A stretch of 64,000 nucleotides of DNA from Synchiropus splendidus (Eukaryota; Chordata; Actinopteri; Syngnathiformes; Callionymidae), in the NCBI RefSeq assembly GCF_027744825.2, contig NC_071345.1, positions 3,173,501 to 3,237,500 of the forward strand, in the 5' to 3' direction. Positions 1 to 12,054 of the stretch are shown piece after piece (position 1 is the stretch's first letter; each line of letters opens with the position of its first letter). The notes under the pieces are model-generated. The model was not told the DNA's origin and searched no databases. It saw only the letters and a list, made by a program, of their open reading frames with translations. A program made the position numbers and the translations under genes.

Positions 1-737
1 CAGCCCTCAGCACCGCCGCCCAGCCGCGGCACGCCGCCGGCCCCTCTGCGGCCCTCTGCAGTGCGACACTTAGTTCCTGTCGGTCGCCTGCCGCCTGGCC
101 TCTAATCAAGATGGCTGGGAAGGAGACGATCGCCGCGAGACATGGCCGTCCTCTGCAGCTCGCCAAACTGGGCCAAGGTCATTCGCATCACTCAGGCGCT
201 GGCGCTGCCCACAGCAAACGCAGAGTTAAAAGAGATAAGAATCCTGGCAGCTGAATTAGGATTCACAGTGAGTGAGACCAGTGAAGTCAATAATGGCCGA
301 AGATCATTTTAGTCCAGGAATGAGTGAGAGAAAGCGAGGCGTCACACACCTGTTTAACCCTGTGATGAAATATTCAGCCGACGTTTGAAGGTCGACCCGA
401 CGAGAGGCCTATTTTGATCAACACCCATCAATAATTTACCAGCAACCCATTATCCTGGCGAGGATGGCAGGGGTGACTCGCGCTAGCGAGGCGTTCATCT
501 CTTATTTATCCTCAGATGAAAACATGCCACACAGAATACGCTCGGTTCAAAAGCCTCCAACGTCGGTTCATCCGCGGCTCGTCGTCGCAGGTGAGAGATG
601 GAGCCGTCATGCGGACCTGGCGCTGAGGAATCGCTGTGATGTGGTGGCGTTCAGCAGACAGCGTGCTTAGTGGAAGAGGACTCTCCTCTCACCTGTGGTC
701 ACCCAAAGAACAAAGGCTTCTCTTTCTAGAGCGACTG

Positions 738-815
738 TCTTGGAGAGAGGAGCTCGGTCATCCAGGAGAGACTCAGAGGAGAACCCTGCTCTTCCATGAC
801 AGGTGCCTCAGGGGT
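738..815 (+). mobile_element. Short LINE relic, same family as 2330-2485
   Basis: GAGCTCGGTCATCCAGGAGA followed by GACTCAGAGGAGAACCC resembles the 3' part of the relic at 2405-2470 and the teleost LINE consensus I know. Only about 75 bases are recognisable. Confidence 0.5.
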
Positions 816-1430
816 CTCATTTTTAAAATGTTGGCATCACATCAAATATTAAAAAAAATAACATTTCTCAGCTGAGTACCAAGCAGTGATGATCAAGCTG
901 ATCTGCAGTGGAAGATCAGTCGTCTGACTCTCCTGTTCATTTCTCCTCTGCTATCAAACGTACACTTCCTTGTTTGCTCCATTAACTTCCTGTCTCGTCC
1001 CTCCAGATCACCGCGTGATGAGTCTCACACACTCGCCCTCCCTCCTCATTCTAATCTCCAGCTGGCTCTGCAACCTGGACGATCTCAGATCAACGCTGCA
1101 GCAATATTGTCTCGTGATCCAGCGCCACCAGGACGGGATCCGAGCGAAGACCCCAGAGAGCAGGAGGGATATTCCAGATCTGAATGTTCTGTACTTTATA
1201 ACTGCAGTCGTGAGGACAGTGCTGCTGTGCACGCACTTCATTTTTTATTTCCAGAGGATTATGTAAAATCTGTCAGGCTGTTCTCCGCAGAAGTCAAGTG
1301 TGCAGAAAACTGCAGGATCTCTGAGCCAAAATATACCAGCAAATAACTGGATGACTATTTGAGAGTTAGAGCACATGCACATCACAGCCTGAACACCGAA
1401 GAAGGAAAGTTGGTAAACAGTAGTGATGTG

Positions 1431-1595
1431 TTGATGAGGCTTCATGACACATTGTGCATGTTTTCAGGGCCAACTAGAGAGCAGTCTTGGTTGAAAACTG
1501 ATGTGAGGTTTTGTTGAAATGGCTGTTGTTATTGGGCAGAGAGGGCCCTCTAGTGGGCTCTGAACATGAGGACACAGTTTCATGAAGCCTCATCA
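1431..1595 (+). mobile_element. Inverted-repeat element family A, copy 1
   Basis: This copy begins GATGAGGCTTCATGA and ends with the inverse, TTTCATGAAGCCTCATC. The internal part shares CTCTAGTGGGCTCTGAACAT and a TTGGTT(G/T)AAAA block with the copy at 37462-37641 in the same orientation. No coding capacity is present. It is a miniature non-autonomous DNA transposon of unassigned superfamily. Confidence 0.75.
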
Positions 1596-2261
1596 CTAGT
1601 GAGCAGCAAGTGTGAGAGACGTGCACGTGTTGAGGGGCAGTTATCCAGAGTGCAGGCAGGGTGGAACCAGAGGAAACAACTGGTACTTAAAAAAAAAAGT
1701 GGCAAAAGAAAAAAAAGACCCTAAAAAACGATTGAAAATATCACAAAAAAATGTAGATATTGAAAAAAAATGGAGGAAAAAAAGCTAAATTGCCATTGGG
1801 TTGGTAAAACCCATGTCTGGCTCTTGAGCCGATCCCAGAAATACACTGATATGATCCTACAATCAAAAGCTGCTCGGTCTCCTCACAGCTCTGGGTCTCC
1901 AGAGCGACACGTCCCAACCGTCACCGGCGGGAAAGACTCGAAAACAGGGTGCCAAAAACAGCATTAATTGTTGTTGTTTGAGGGAAGACGACTGAGAGGC
2001 GCGGCGGCTGGTGAAGTGGCGGAGCCGTTTAGCAGCTTAAAGGCCCCCACGGGGGGGATTTCACAGCAGAGTGGATCAAGTCGTGCGCTACAATGCTGCA
2101 TTTATTTAAGCCCCAAAACTTGAGCGGTGTAGAGACGTGCGAACCCTCATTTAAGTGCTGGAATAGGAGTGAGTTACAGCGCAGCTTATGTGTTGAGAAC
2201 AGTTGAGGATGACTATGACTTGAGGTGAGCTTATGTCAGCAGTAACTTTGACACTCAATAC

Positions 2262-2290
2262 TACTATACTATACTATTCTATACTATACT
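2262..2290. repeat. Pentanucleotide repeat (TATAC/ACTAT)n
   Basis: Imperfect TATAC units repeat about six times. Confidence 0.85.
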
Positions 2291-2329
2291 CAATATTATT
2301 ATCATGAGTTTGAGGCCGTGGTTCTCAGA

Positions 2330-2485
2330 TGGAAATCCTTCCCTAGAGTGCAGGAATCTTGGGGTCTTGTTTTCGAGTGATGGAAGGATGGCAGGGTGTG
2401 TGGATTCTCAGCGGCTCAGTCATCCATGAGAGACTCAGAGCTTCTCCGCCTCAAGAGCAGCCGGTTGAGATGGTCACAGACTCTC
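2330..2485 (+). mobile_element. LINE relic (reverse transcriptase 3' part), internally deleted
   Basis: CTTGGGGTCTTGTTTTCGAG at about 2358 followed by TGATGGAAGGATGG, then GGCTCAGTCATCCATGAGAG and AGCCGGTTGAGATGG, match two separate parts of a reverse-transcriptase region that is very common in teleost genomes. The middle is missing, so the copy is internally deleted. Assignment to a CR1/L2-like clade is from memory and tentative. Confidence 0.55.
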
Positions 2486-3070
2486 TCTAGCTCCATGACG
2501 TTCAAAAGTAATTTCCCAGTGTGAAAACCAAAAAAACAAAAACAAATTATTCTGCTGTCAGAAGCAGCTGTGCAGGGATCAGGTCTTATTTGTGACTCCC
2601 GCAACAACCGTCCCAATCCGGGATCCATTATTTCTGGGATTACATAAGCAGCAAGTGTTTGATGTGTGTTTTGAATCGCTGTACAGAGAAATAATTGTTG
2701 TGACAAGACCTGAAGATGAAGGTCGAATAAGTGAGGTGATGGAAATGTGAGCACTTGTGAAACTGCTCTGCTGAGACGGAGCCTGGTCTCGACTGGTTGG
2801 GCGACATGGTTCATCAACTTCTCGAGCAGCAGTGGCAGCAACAAATGTTGTGATCGATACAACAATGTTGTCTACTATGGAAGCAGCTGCAGACAGAAAC
2901 GGCCTGAGTCTCTGGTGAGGTCTCCAACATGCCAGGTGTGTCAGAAAAAAAAAATCATATTGTGTCAATATTTTAACTGCACTATATAATATTTCATCCT
3001 CGCTGCTTGAATACATTTGTCTTTTTAAATTGTAGAATTTTTTTATTGTTTTAAAATTTTTATTCTAATC

Positions 3071-3155
3071 ACAATATATCATAATATATATATCCGTATA
3101 TTGTGTCTTCACTCCTGTATTGGGATGCGTATCGTATTGCCAGATTCTACAAACA
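3071..3155 (+). repeat. Fragment of TATCG-rich interspersed repeat
   Basis: CACTCCTGTATTGGGATGCG followed by TATCGTATTGCCAGAT, preceded by AATATATCATAATATATA, matches the right end of 44590-45040. Only this end is present. Confidence 0.5.
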
Positions 3156-3485
3156 TTGCTCAAAATGTCACATTCATATGTGACTCAAAATGAAGTTCAC
3201 CAGATCTGCATGTTGATGTTGCAACTGATGAGCGTTTGCTAACCTAGCAAACAGAGTTCATTGATTTGTATCGAAAAGTTCCGAACCTGAAAATGGATCA
3301 GGACGGATGCAAAGTTGATGACAGATGGGTCGCTGACGTACGTTTGGGCTGCATGGACAGTGTGTTTGGTGGAACATTTGGTGAAGGACGACGATGTCGG
3401 CAACATCAGTGATGATAAACCTCTCCTGCTGCACACTAAGGAAAATGAAAATTCTTGAACTGAAACACCGAAAGACAGTCATGAG

Positions 3486-3661
3486 CTCATGAGGTTTCAT
3501 GAAACGGTGTCCTCATTTTCAGAGCCCACTAGATGGCACTATCTGCCCAAAGAGCTTATGAACTGAACAACCCTTTCAATGAAACCTCACATCCTTTTAA
3601 ACCAAGACTGCCCTCTAGTGGCCTCTAAAAACCTCGACACTGTTTCATGAAGCCCTATCAG
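3486..3661 (-). mobile_element. Inverted-repeat element family A, copy 2
   Basis: This copy has the same terminal inverted repeats (TTTCATGAAAC at one end, GTTTCATGAAGCC at the other) but the interior is reversed. AGAGCCCACTAGATGGCACT comes first, and the AAACCAAGACTGCCCTCTAG block comes near the end. It is therefore inserted in the opposite direction to copies 1 and 3. Confidence 0.75.
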
Positions 3662-3894
3662 TCACTTTTATGCACCTTGCTATATCACAAAAAGTCGTAT
3701 TCAAGCTTCAAGCCGTTAATGATTTATTTAGCAAATCACTCATATTTTCCACGACCCGAGTCTCTTCTATATGCGCGCCATGGATTCAACACATTCACTT
3801 GTGCCTCTGAAAGTGGCTTTTGTTTTTCATTGTATCCACTCTCACACCTTCCTCCCTATCAGCGGCCCTGATGATTCGCCCTCCGACTTCCAGG

Positions 3895-4160
3895 ACGCTC
3901 GTAAAAGCACTGTAATTAACGTCATCACCGGCGCGGAAGTGTGTCATCACGTGGCGCGGCAGCCGTCCTGCTGCTAGAGGAACGTTTTGGGGGAATTTGT
4001 GGCAGGAGAGCCGCGGCGATGGTCGCCAGGGAAGCACGTCTGCTGTCCTGTGTTTGTCTTTGTTCAAATTGCTTTAATTGCACTAATAGGAGGCTGTCGT
4101 GTTCCACCGCGGCGCTTTTTATCTCCGTCTAATTGCTCTCCGACTCGGCGACTCGGGCTT
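3895..4160. promoter_or_regulatory. Small CpG-rich patch with promoter-like motifs
   Basis: This stretch is locally rich in CpG against an AT-rich background. It contains an ETS-type GCGGAAGTG, a CACGTG E-box within ATCACGTGGC, and a GCCGCGG run before an ATG at 4019. The open frame after that ATG is only about 38 codons and unrecognised. It could be the promoter of an unannotated transcript or a regulatory element of gphn, 13.8 kb downstream. This is inference from motif density only. Confidence 0.3.
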
Positions 4161-4364
4161 TTAGAGCTCCCAGACAATACCCGAGTCTCCTCCACTCACT
4201 CTGACAGGCTTTTACTCAAGCAATCTCCTGACTCTGGACAAGTGAACTCACTGACCACTGCACCGTAGTCAGACCACAGGTTTGTTGGAGTTCACGTGCT
4301 GACTGGAAGTTATGACGCAAACAGTTCCTTTTTGTACGAGACCTGATACATTTCTCGGAATAGG

Positions 4365-4560
4365 AACACTGTGGTGAAGTGGTAGGTTCTGCCGGTTCAC
4401 ACCACCTGCTCTACTCTGCTGCTGTACTCCGATTTCCTCCCACAATACAAACCCAAACAAAGAAGAATCCCTAGGTTTGAGTGTGAGTGTGACCTGTGAC
4501 AGTGGTGACCTGTTCAGGGACACCCTCGTGTCCAAGTCGCTCCAGTAGCGATGATGAGAT
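4365..4560 (+). mobile_element. Degenerate teleost SINE body
   Basis: The order CTCCGATTTCCTCCCACAAT, AGTGTGAGTGTGACC and GGTGACCTGTTCAGGG is that of the 3' body of a tRNA-derived SINE spread through teleosts. The head is poorly preserved. Confidence 0.55.
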
Positions 4561-5828
4561 GACACAACTGAACTATTTTGCAATTTGTTTCTTCATATAT
4601 TTAAATGTGTTCTTCCGAATAATGTGAAAACAGTTGTTTTTCATTAGATTAGGGTTTTCACCCTTTTAGATTTTGTTTGGTAAATGTTTGTTTTACTTTT
4701 TATTTTTTCCAGTTTATTAGTTTATCATTTACATTGACTGTTCACTCAGAATTTTTGTTCATCGCTGTTATTTTATATTTTCTCTCCCCCCTTCATCTCT
4801 TTATTTTGTCTTTAATATCATTAAGAAAACAGATGTTTGTTGATTCATTACTTTTTTAAATTAATATATGTAACTGCAACAATTTAGAAAAATACTACCT
4901 TTCATTACATTATTCCAAAAATGTTTTAATGACAATAAATAAATTATCATTGTACATAACCCAAGCATAACAATAAAACAAGAATATTATTGTGTTGGAA
5001 TAAATGAAAATGATTGGTGAATTATTTCATTTCACTTCACTTAAGTAAAATTCCATATATATTAAGTACTAGGTCTTGAGAACATTTTATTTATATATAT
5101 ATAATAAACTAGAATTTTCAAGGGAATGCAATAGATGGTCCTCAGTTATTTTAATCACCAAAAATAAATAAATAAATAAACATGTATTAGCTTGTGGCTA
5201 ATTCACTTGAAGGAAACAAAAAGATTTTTTTAGAAATATACTTGCAAGGGACAGTAGAAGTCACCCGGCTCAGTGTTTCCTGGTTTGCTGGTGAAAGATC
5301 TTTTGTGTTGATAAAAAATATACTTGTTCTTAAGACTAGTAAAGTTCCACACTTGTGATCCTCATGTCGGATTGGGACCTCCACTCTAGGCAGAAGCAAC
5401 AGTTAACAGTTATGTGTAGAAGTTGTTCCCGTACTGAGGTAGTCATAATGTTTTGGCCCATCTATTGGGCTCGAGCTGCGTGTCTCAGCTGTTCAATGAC
5501 TCTGTCCAGACTCCATCATCCCCACCTGTCCCACTCCCAGTCAGACTGATTGATGACGCTCACTTCCGGCCAGGCAGTTCATGAATCACGGCCCGATGAT
5601 CGCCAGTCCACCTGGAGCGTGATGCACTGCGGCTCTGGCCCCGCGCTGGACTGCGGGTCTCCACTGGAGGTCCAAATCCATCCCAGCGCTGCAGCCGTGT
5701 GAGGCCAACACTGACACCTGCTGGCCGCATGAAGCACGTCCTGACAGACCCCCGTCAGGGTCGAGAGAGTCCCTGCTTCACTCTCACCTCCCCGTCCATC
5801 CATTGGACTCACTAGCTTTGATGAAAGC

Positions 5829-5883
5829 TGCGGGTGATGCAGCGGTCACTTGAGGCTGCGAGGGTTCGATTCCCAGTGTTCAC
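5829..5883 (+). mobile_element. tRNA-like SINE head fragment
   Basis: A B box GGTTCGATTCCC sits 40 bases after a weak A-box-like GGTGATGCAGCGG. No tRNA cloverleaf can be drawn, so this is a SINE fragment rather than a tRNA gene. Confidence 0.4.
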
Positions 5884-5899
5884 CACAGAAAACTGATTT

Positions 5900-6030
5900 A
5901 TTTATTTGTTACTTCTATTATTGTTCATTTTAAATTCGTAATTATTATTATTGTTGTTGTTTTTTTTTTATTTATTTATTATTATCTTTATTATTGTTAT
6001 TATTGTTGTCATTGTTGTTGTTCATTATTG
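5900..6030. repeat. ATT/GTT triplet-rich low complexity
   Basis: Runs of ATT, TTG and ATTT units are followed by GCAATAAAGCTG, a sequence containing a polyadenylation-type AATAAA. There is no gene to which it can be assigned. Confidence 0.7.
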
Positions 6031-9000
6031 CACGTTGCTTTGCAATAAAGCTGATTCTCATTCTGCTGCACGTGTTGCCAGAGAACTGTCAACGATGAGT
6101 CGATGATGATGTTGTACCACAGAGGTGTGTGTGTGTGTGCGTGTGCTTGAGTGTGAGTTCCACTCCCTGATATGTAATCTCAACCCCGCAGGGTCTCCTC
6201 ATCACTGAAATGTCTTCTTCACTCGCCCATCATGTGAAGAGCTTGTCTCGGCTCACCCGCGCGCGCACACGCACCCCCACCAGGTGAATTAGCGTTATTG
6301 GCTGCGAGGCGAAAAACTCATATCAACTTGTCATCGCGGGTGTTTTTAATGACATCAGCAGGATTATATCGGCAGAGAGGATTAAATTGTTGTATTCGGA
6401 ATATTGTTCATCCTCCAGGGGGTCGTGTGTGTGTGCGCGCGCGCGCGCCTATTAAGACCGTAATTGCACGCATCGCCGTCTGCGCGCGTTAGACGGACTG
6501 TCATGATGAACACCGAACATGATGAAGCCGCGGTTTCGATCCGGCGTCGATCGATGTGTACGGTTACAGTGGAAGTTTTGTCTTCCTGCCATCGCCCCAA
6601 TTCATATTTACTCACAACTTAATCTACTTATTATATACATAAAAAGTCAAAAAAATAATATGAAAATTGAATGAATGTATCAGAATGTTCAGATAATCTT
6701 CTGTACCATACCATTTATTTCATTATCCGAGCATACTTATCTGCTTATATGTGAAAACAATGACAGTATTTATTTCATATTTCATATGAATAGAATATAC
6801 CACGCCGTCTTACGCGATTGCATATTGATGTTGTTTTGTTATTTCAAATCATGCAAATACTTTAATCCATGTATTTGCATACATTTAAAATATCTATTTA
6901 TATTATGTGGGTATTTAATTGCAAATGCCTTTTCTTATTATCATCATTATTATGATTAGGTTTGTGTTTGTTTTTGCTGGCATTTTATATCCTTTAGTAT
7001 AATTTAATTTTCTTCAGACTTCAGTTTATATATATTTATGTAATTTGTGTGACTCAGCTCTTCGAACATTCTCTGTATTTAAAGTTGAAATAAACTATCA
7101 CCCATAGTCCTTATTAATATTAATTTTGCAGTTGCTGTCACTGTTTTTTTTTTGTAGGTATTATTATGCGAGTTAAATTCATAAAATAATCCCTTTTTAT
7201 TATTTCGCTGTTACTTTGATTCTTCACTCGGCTCTCAAAAGCTGCCTCGATGAACTCCGACCACAAGGTGGCAGTGTTGTCCGTGCAAAAAGCTTCTGTC
7301 AAACCTACTGTGAACGTGTGTCACCGTAACGTGTTCGTCAATGTTACCATGAGAAGAGCTCAGGTTTAGTTCTCTGTTCTTGTGTCTTTCTGTAGCTGAG
7401 GAGTCCGCCTACATTCAAAATAAGACTCAGACATTCAACTCAGACTGACGGTGATGGACAGAGGCGTGCTGCACCTCTCGCGCCCAGCGACGCCCCCAGG
7501 TGACCCGGATGAGCGGGAGTCAATGAAAAGCTACATTAGCATTAGCTGTAGCACAACCTCAGTATAAAGTTTGAACATCTCTGTCGCGTGAGTAGCGCTC
7601 ATATTCATATCCAGGATCATTGAAACTCATTGTGTTGCAAGTCTGAAGTAGTTTAATGTCGAATGAAAGCTTTAAATACGTGCATACGTGTCTGCTGTGA
7701 GTGTTTACGCCGTGAAGTGGATGGCAACACACAGCACTTCAACTCCAGGAGCCAGCACTCTGTCAGCGAACCATCTCTTGTGAGTGTCGTTGAAGTGATC
7801 AAGAGAAAGACACTGGTCTGTAACTAATGTGCTCAATAATACATTCGACATCTGTGAGAGGAGAGTAAACTGCTACGTAGACTCCGTACTGTAAATCATT
7901 TGGGAGTTTGTGTCTTGTGGTTCAAGCTGGTCACAGATGTTTGGAGTTTCAGACATGAAGTGGTCTAGTTCTGGAGGCTACGGTCGGTCTGTTTTTTTTA
8001 TTTTTTTATTAACTCGTGTATTGCTAGTGATGCTAACTGAGCGACTCACCTCCATTTGGCGAATCACTAAGATATATGTGATTATGGGAATACAAATGTT
8101 TCTGTTGATGAACATCCCCTTTGACATCAAAATTGAAAGTTTGAGGGTGTGGGAGGAACAACATTGAAGTTATTGTTACCGATCCTGCTCATTTCTAAAT
8201 GAGGTTGTTTCTCAGCTCTATTTATTCCGGAGTGCAGCGTGGTGCCCCAGTACAGGCAGTGAGATGAAGTGGGAAAGTCGTTTCATGACTCACGGGTTAG
8301 CGCTCAGATCACTGAATAAGTCTGACTCACACATCTCTCTGAGAATATTTTGTTTTCCGAGGAAGGCAAAACTGGTGTATCCCACATTGAAGACCTTTCC
8401 CGCCCCTCTTCACTCGCCGCTCTCTTCCTCTACTCGCCTAGTCATTTCAATCTAAATGCAAATTTCATCAACCTCCCACTAAGAAAGACAGATATTAGTA
8501 TCAAAGCCGGTGTGTTACGGTCGTGTCGTGCGGCCGTGTCAGTCTCAATAGCTTCTCCGGCGCTGAAACCTGCCAATCTTCCACCAGGGCTCAGAATAGA
8601 TCCCACGACCCTCCTCTGCACTCTGTCGACATGGTTCTGCAGAGACTCGTCGGGGCAGCCACTGAAGTGAAGAGGCCCAGACCAGATGTCCAGGGCTCTC
8701 TGCAGCCTGACGGGGATCTACCCCAGGGCCTCCAGCAATAGAGGCTATGAGGTATGCAAAAGTTTGCCCTTAGACTGATTGAATGCCATGAGCTGATAGC
8801 ATCTCCCCATTGCCCACTTCCCAAATACGCCTTGCATAGCACTCATCTTAAAATGATAATAATAATTCGTGTCATGTAAGCTGCAGCGATGCCAAAGCAG
8901 CAACTCTTAAGTCAAAGTGCTGTAGCTGTTGTAGCTTATTGCTATGGTTTTCACGCTGGTTTATTAAATGTGTAGTCAATTGTGGGTCACAATGACCATA

Positions 9001-11336
9001 TAAGTTTGGTTTGGTTTGCATGAGTGCTATCTGTTGTGCCACTGATAGCCATACAGACCGCCACACCCTGTTGCAAGTTATTGCCACACAGGTCGCTGGA
9101 TGAGGTCCTTCCTTGTATGCATTTAAACTCTACTTTTATTGGCAATATTCAATGATGTTTGACCGCCACACGTCACACATACTGAGAATCAATGTAGTTG
9201 AGATAATGCTAACAATAACTGGTTGTGTGATGGCAAACTCTGAACCGGAAGTTTTAACGTTGTGCTTCGGTGGATACAATTTGAGGAGTAGCTTGCTGTT
9301 GTGTGTCTCTGATTCATTTTCCACTCACCAGTCTGATACCTGATCAACAATATAACCGTCCCAGAAGAGAGAGATCAATGCGGCACAGTTGTCCTATCTG
9401 CAGCTTCCAGCTCTCTCAGGACTGGTCATCATGGTTTCTCACAGGTGTCTTGCCATGTTAGCTCAGCGAGGCACATGCTAGTTTTTAACCCGTAAAAAGG
9501 GAAGATGGAAAATGAACAATGAATTTGACAACGGGATCCATTTTTGACCTCCAAGTCTCAGGCAACTCTCTGAATCATTCGTTTCGCCTCAGATCTCCGC
9601 AGTCCCGTCTCCTTCTCGCTCCTGTTTCCTCTCCTGTTTGTTTGCGCTCAGGTGTGGGACGAAGAACAGGCGATGAGTTCACCAGTGAGGCAGAGCCCCC
9701 CAGGGAACCTGCGTTCGAGGGTTGGTTAACATGCAGGTTGCATATTTCTGAGCAGAGCTGCGTTATCTGGCGGTGCAGGGTCAATGAAGCGCTTCCTGGC
9801 TCACCGCGCTGTATTCCTGCACCGGTGTGCAATAGCTTGTGCATGCAGCTGTGCAAATATAAAGCACGGATGATGCATCCTCGCTCTCTCTCCCTCGCAC
9901 TGCAGCAAGGAGCACTCATTCGACTGCATCTCACACAATCCGTCTGACACTGGCGGCAGCAGCTCCTTTTAACACACTGATGTGACACAGCGACAGCCTG
10001 CAGCTTAACGCCATGCTCCCCAGCTGGTTCCACTCTCAGGTGGGCCACCAGGGTCTGCCAGAGAAAAGATGTGGAGTGTAAGGCATCTGCTCCAGGAGGT
10101 GATAGCCTTCCTTATGTATGAGAGGGTGTAAGTTCAGGATTCTTGCCTGTCCTTGGGACGTGTGGATCAACTTGCATCCCATAGGTCTTCCAAAATGTGC
10201 TGGCCCTCTCAATAAGCTCCCCTCCTTTACAGCTTTGTCACGATCCTCTCCATTTGTCACAGTGTGGCAGCTACAATATTGCCTTCATTATCTAATAGCC
10301 AGGTGACACATAGAGCTGAAGCATCCTGGAGATGCTCAAGTGTTTTTGGGCAGCCTGGACGCCGCATGCTAATTTTATTTAAAGTGTCTTCAGCTATCTT
10401 ACCTTGTCTCCGCCACAGCTGTTGAATGATGGATGGCGCGGTGACCAGGGAGGTATAACGGCGCATGTCTTGCTCAAGGACATGAATTGGGATCATGTCA
10501 GCAATCTTTCACTCAGTGCACTTGTCGCCTTTACGAACATCCCGAGGAGCATTGTATTAGATGTCTTTACAGGATCTTATTATGAGAACCAGCGCTTCAG
10601 TACAGACTGAAGGCCTCAATTGTCCTGGAGGTTGTGTTCCAGAAACCCCTTGAATTAGGCCCCACAAAAACCCTTCCCATGCTCATTTCTACCTTTAGCC
10701 TGTTACACCTCATCTATAGTAGGGAGCATCTTCCACTAGTCCCCTTTCGAAAACACAAAACCCTGAACACTGATTGTCGAGCAGTGCCGGGACATGCTCC
10801 GATCTACAATGGGCAGAAAACTGAACTGCAAGATAGCAAGTTTCATTCCTGGCACTCATGAGAACATAATCAAAATGGTTGCAGTTATTCAGTATAACTT
10901 TAGATCGAGAATTGGTGTTTGGTAACAAAGATCACTTGTTACCAAGTCACCACATCCGCTACCTAACTTAAATCTTTTCTGACCCGATTGTTCACCTTCT
11001 TCTCCAGTGACTCAACTTATGTGCTAGTGAAATACTCTACTTTGTAGTCTACCACAGTAGTACTACAGTATGTGAGCCGTATAAGTTAACGTTAAGTTAA
11101 TGGCTGATACTTTTGTGGTGGTAGCAGTATCACTATCAAGATGGTGTTTGTCTATAGTGCTAGTGTAATGTGTTTGTTGTCAGAACCATGGTAAGTGCGC
11201 CCTAAGACGTCTGAGCAGTCCATATTGCAGGTATGAGAAGCACAATAGTAAAGTCCAAGTAGCAGTTGTTGATAGCGCTGGAATGGTTGCAACAAAAGTT
11301 GCCAGTCTCAGTTTTGGGTTTATTTATTGTCTATAT

Positions 11337-12054
11337 CAGTGTTTTTCAACCTTTTTCTAGCCACGGCAGCAATGTTTCATTGAAAAAATCCCGGGTCACA
11401 CCACCAAAGGAACTTGGGCCATGATTTGCATGATTTTATTATACTTTTGAGTTTCCAGACAAATCCTCTTTGCCTGAACTTGCTTCATAAAATCAATTAT
11501 TCTTTCTCTCTTTATATTTTGGAGCACATTTATTTTGTTGTGCATTTAGATTTTCGCCAACTTTTAAACCACAAAGCAAACTTTGACAGAGTACCAATGG
11601 TTTTGAAGTGAGACGTCACGTTAGCTCTGTTAGCTCTACAGTGCAGACAGTCTTTGGCATGGTGGATCCCTCCCTCCCTCCATGGTTCTGTGGTGAAAGT
11701 GTGTGGTCAAGTTAGAGGCGCATCTGCTTTTAGAACAGCTGGAACTTGCGCATGTGAGCGGCGTCTTGGCTGTGAGTGTGTGGGAAGAGGAGCCCCGCGC
11801 ACCACAGCAGCACTGCTTTGACTGACGGACAGATCAGCGCATCAACACACTGGAGTTCTACAGTAGAGTGGAGAGAAAGAATGTCAGCGAATCCATGTGA
11901 TCTCTTCAACTCAACACATTCTCATTGTCATGATTTAACATCACCGCCTTTATCTCCAGACACATGAGGTGAAACTGGATCATTTTCCCTCGGCACACCT
12001 GGCACTCCCTCACCACTCACTAGTGTGCCACAGCCCCCCGCTTGAAAAATGCTG
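11337..12054. mobile_element. Non-autonomous hAT DNA transposon, 718 bp
   Basis: The left end reads CAGTGTTTTTCAACC and the right end is its imperfect inverse (TTGAAAAATGCTG). The flanks carry an 8-bp target duplication, GTCTATAT at 11329-11336 and GTCTATAC at 12055-12062, with one difference. Short inverted ends beginning CAGTGTTTTTCAA plus 8-bp duplications are diagnostic of the hAT superfamily. Inside there is no transposase frame, so it was moved by an autonomous relative. Next to the ends are matching GCCACGGC- and GTGCCACAGC-type segments, as usual in this group. Confidence 0.85.

Noticed and set aside
111..254. 47-codon frame starting MAGKETIAAR near the left edge
   Set aside because: It is short, has no homologue I recognise, and lies in a CpG-rich patch where stop codons are rare.
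2416..3016. Two overlapping minus-strand frames of 145-149 codons
   Set aside because: They are different frames over the same DNA, partly antisense to a LINE relic, with no recognisable domain.
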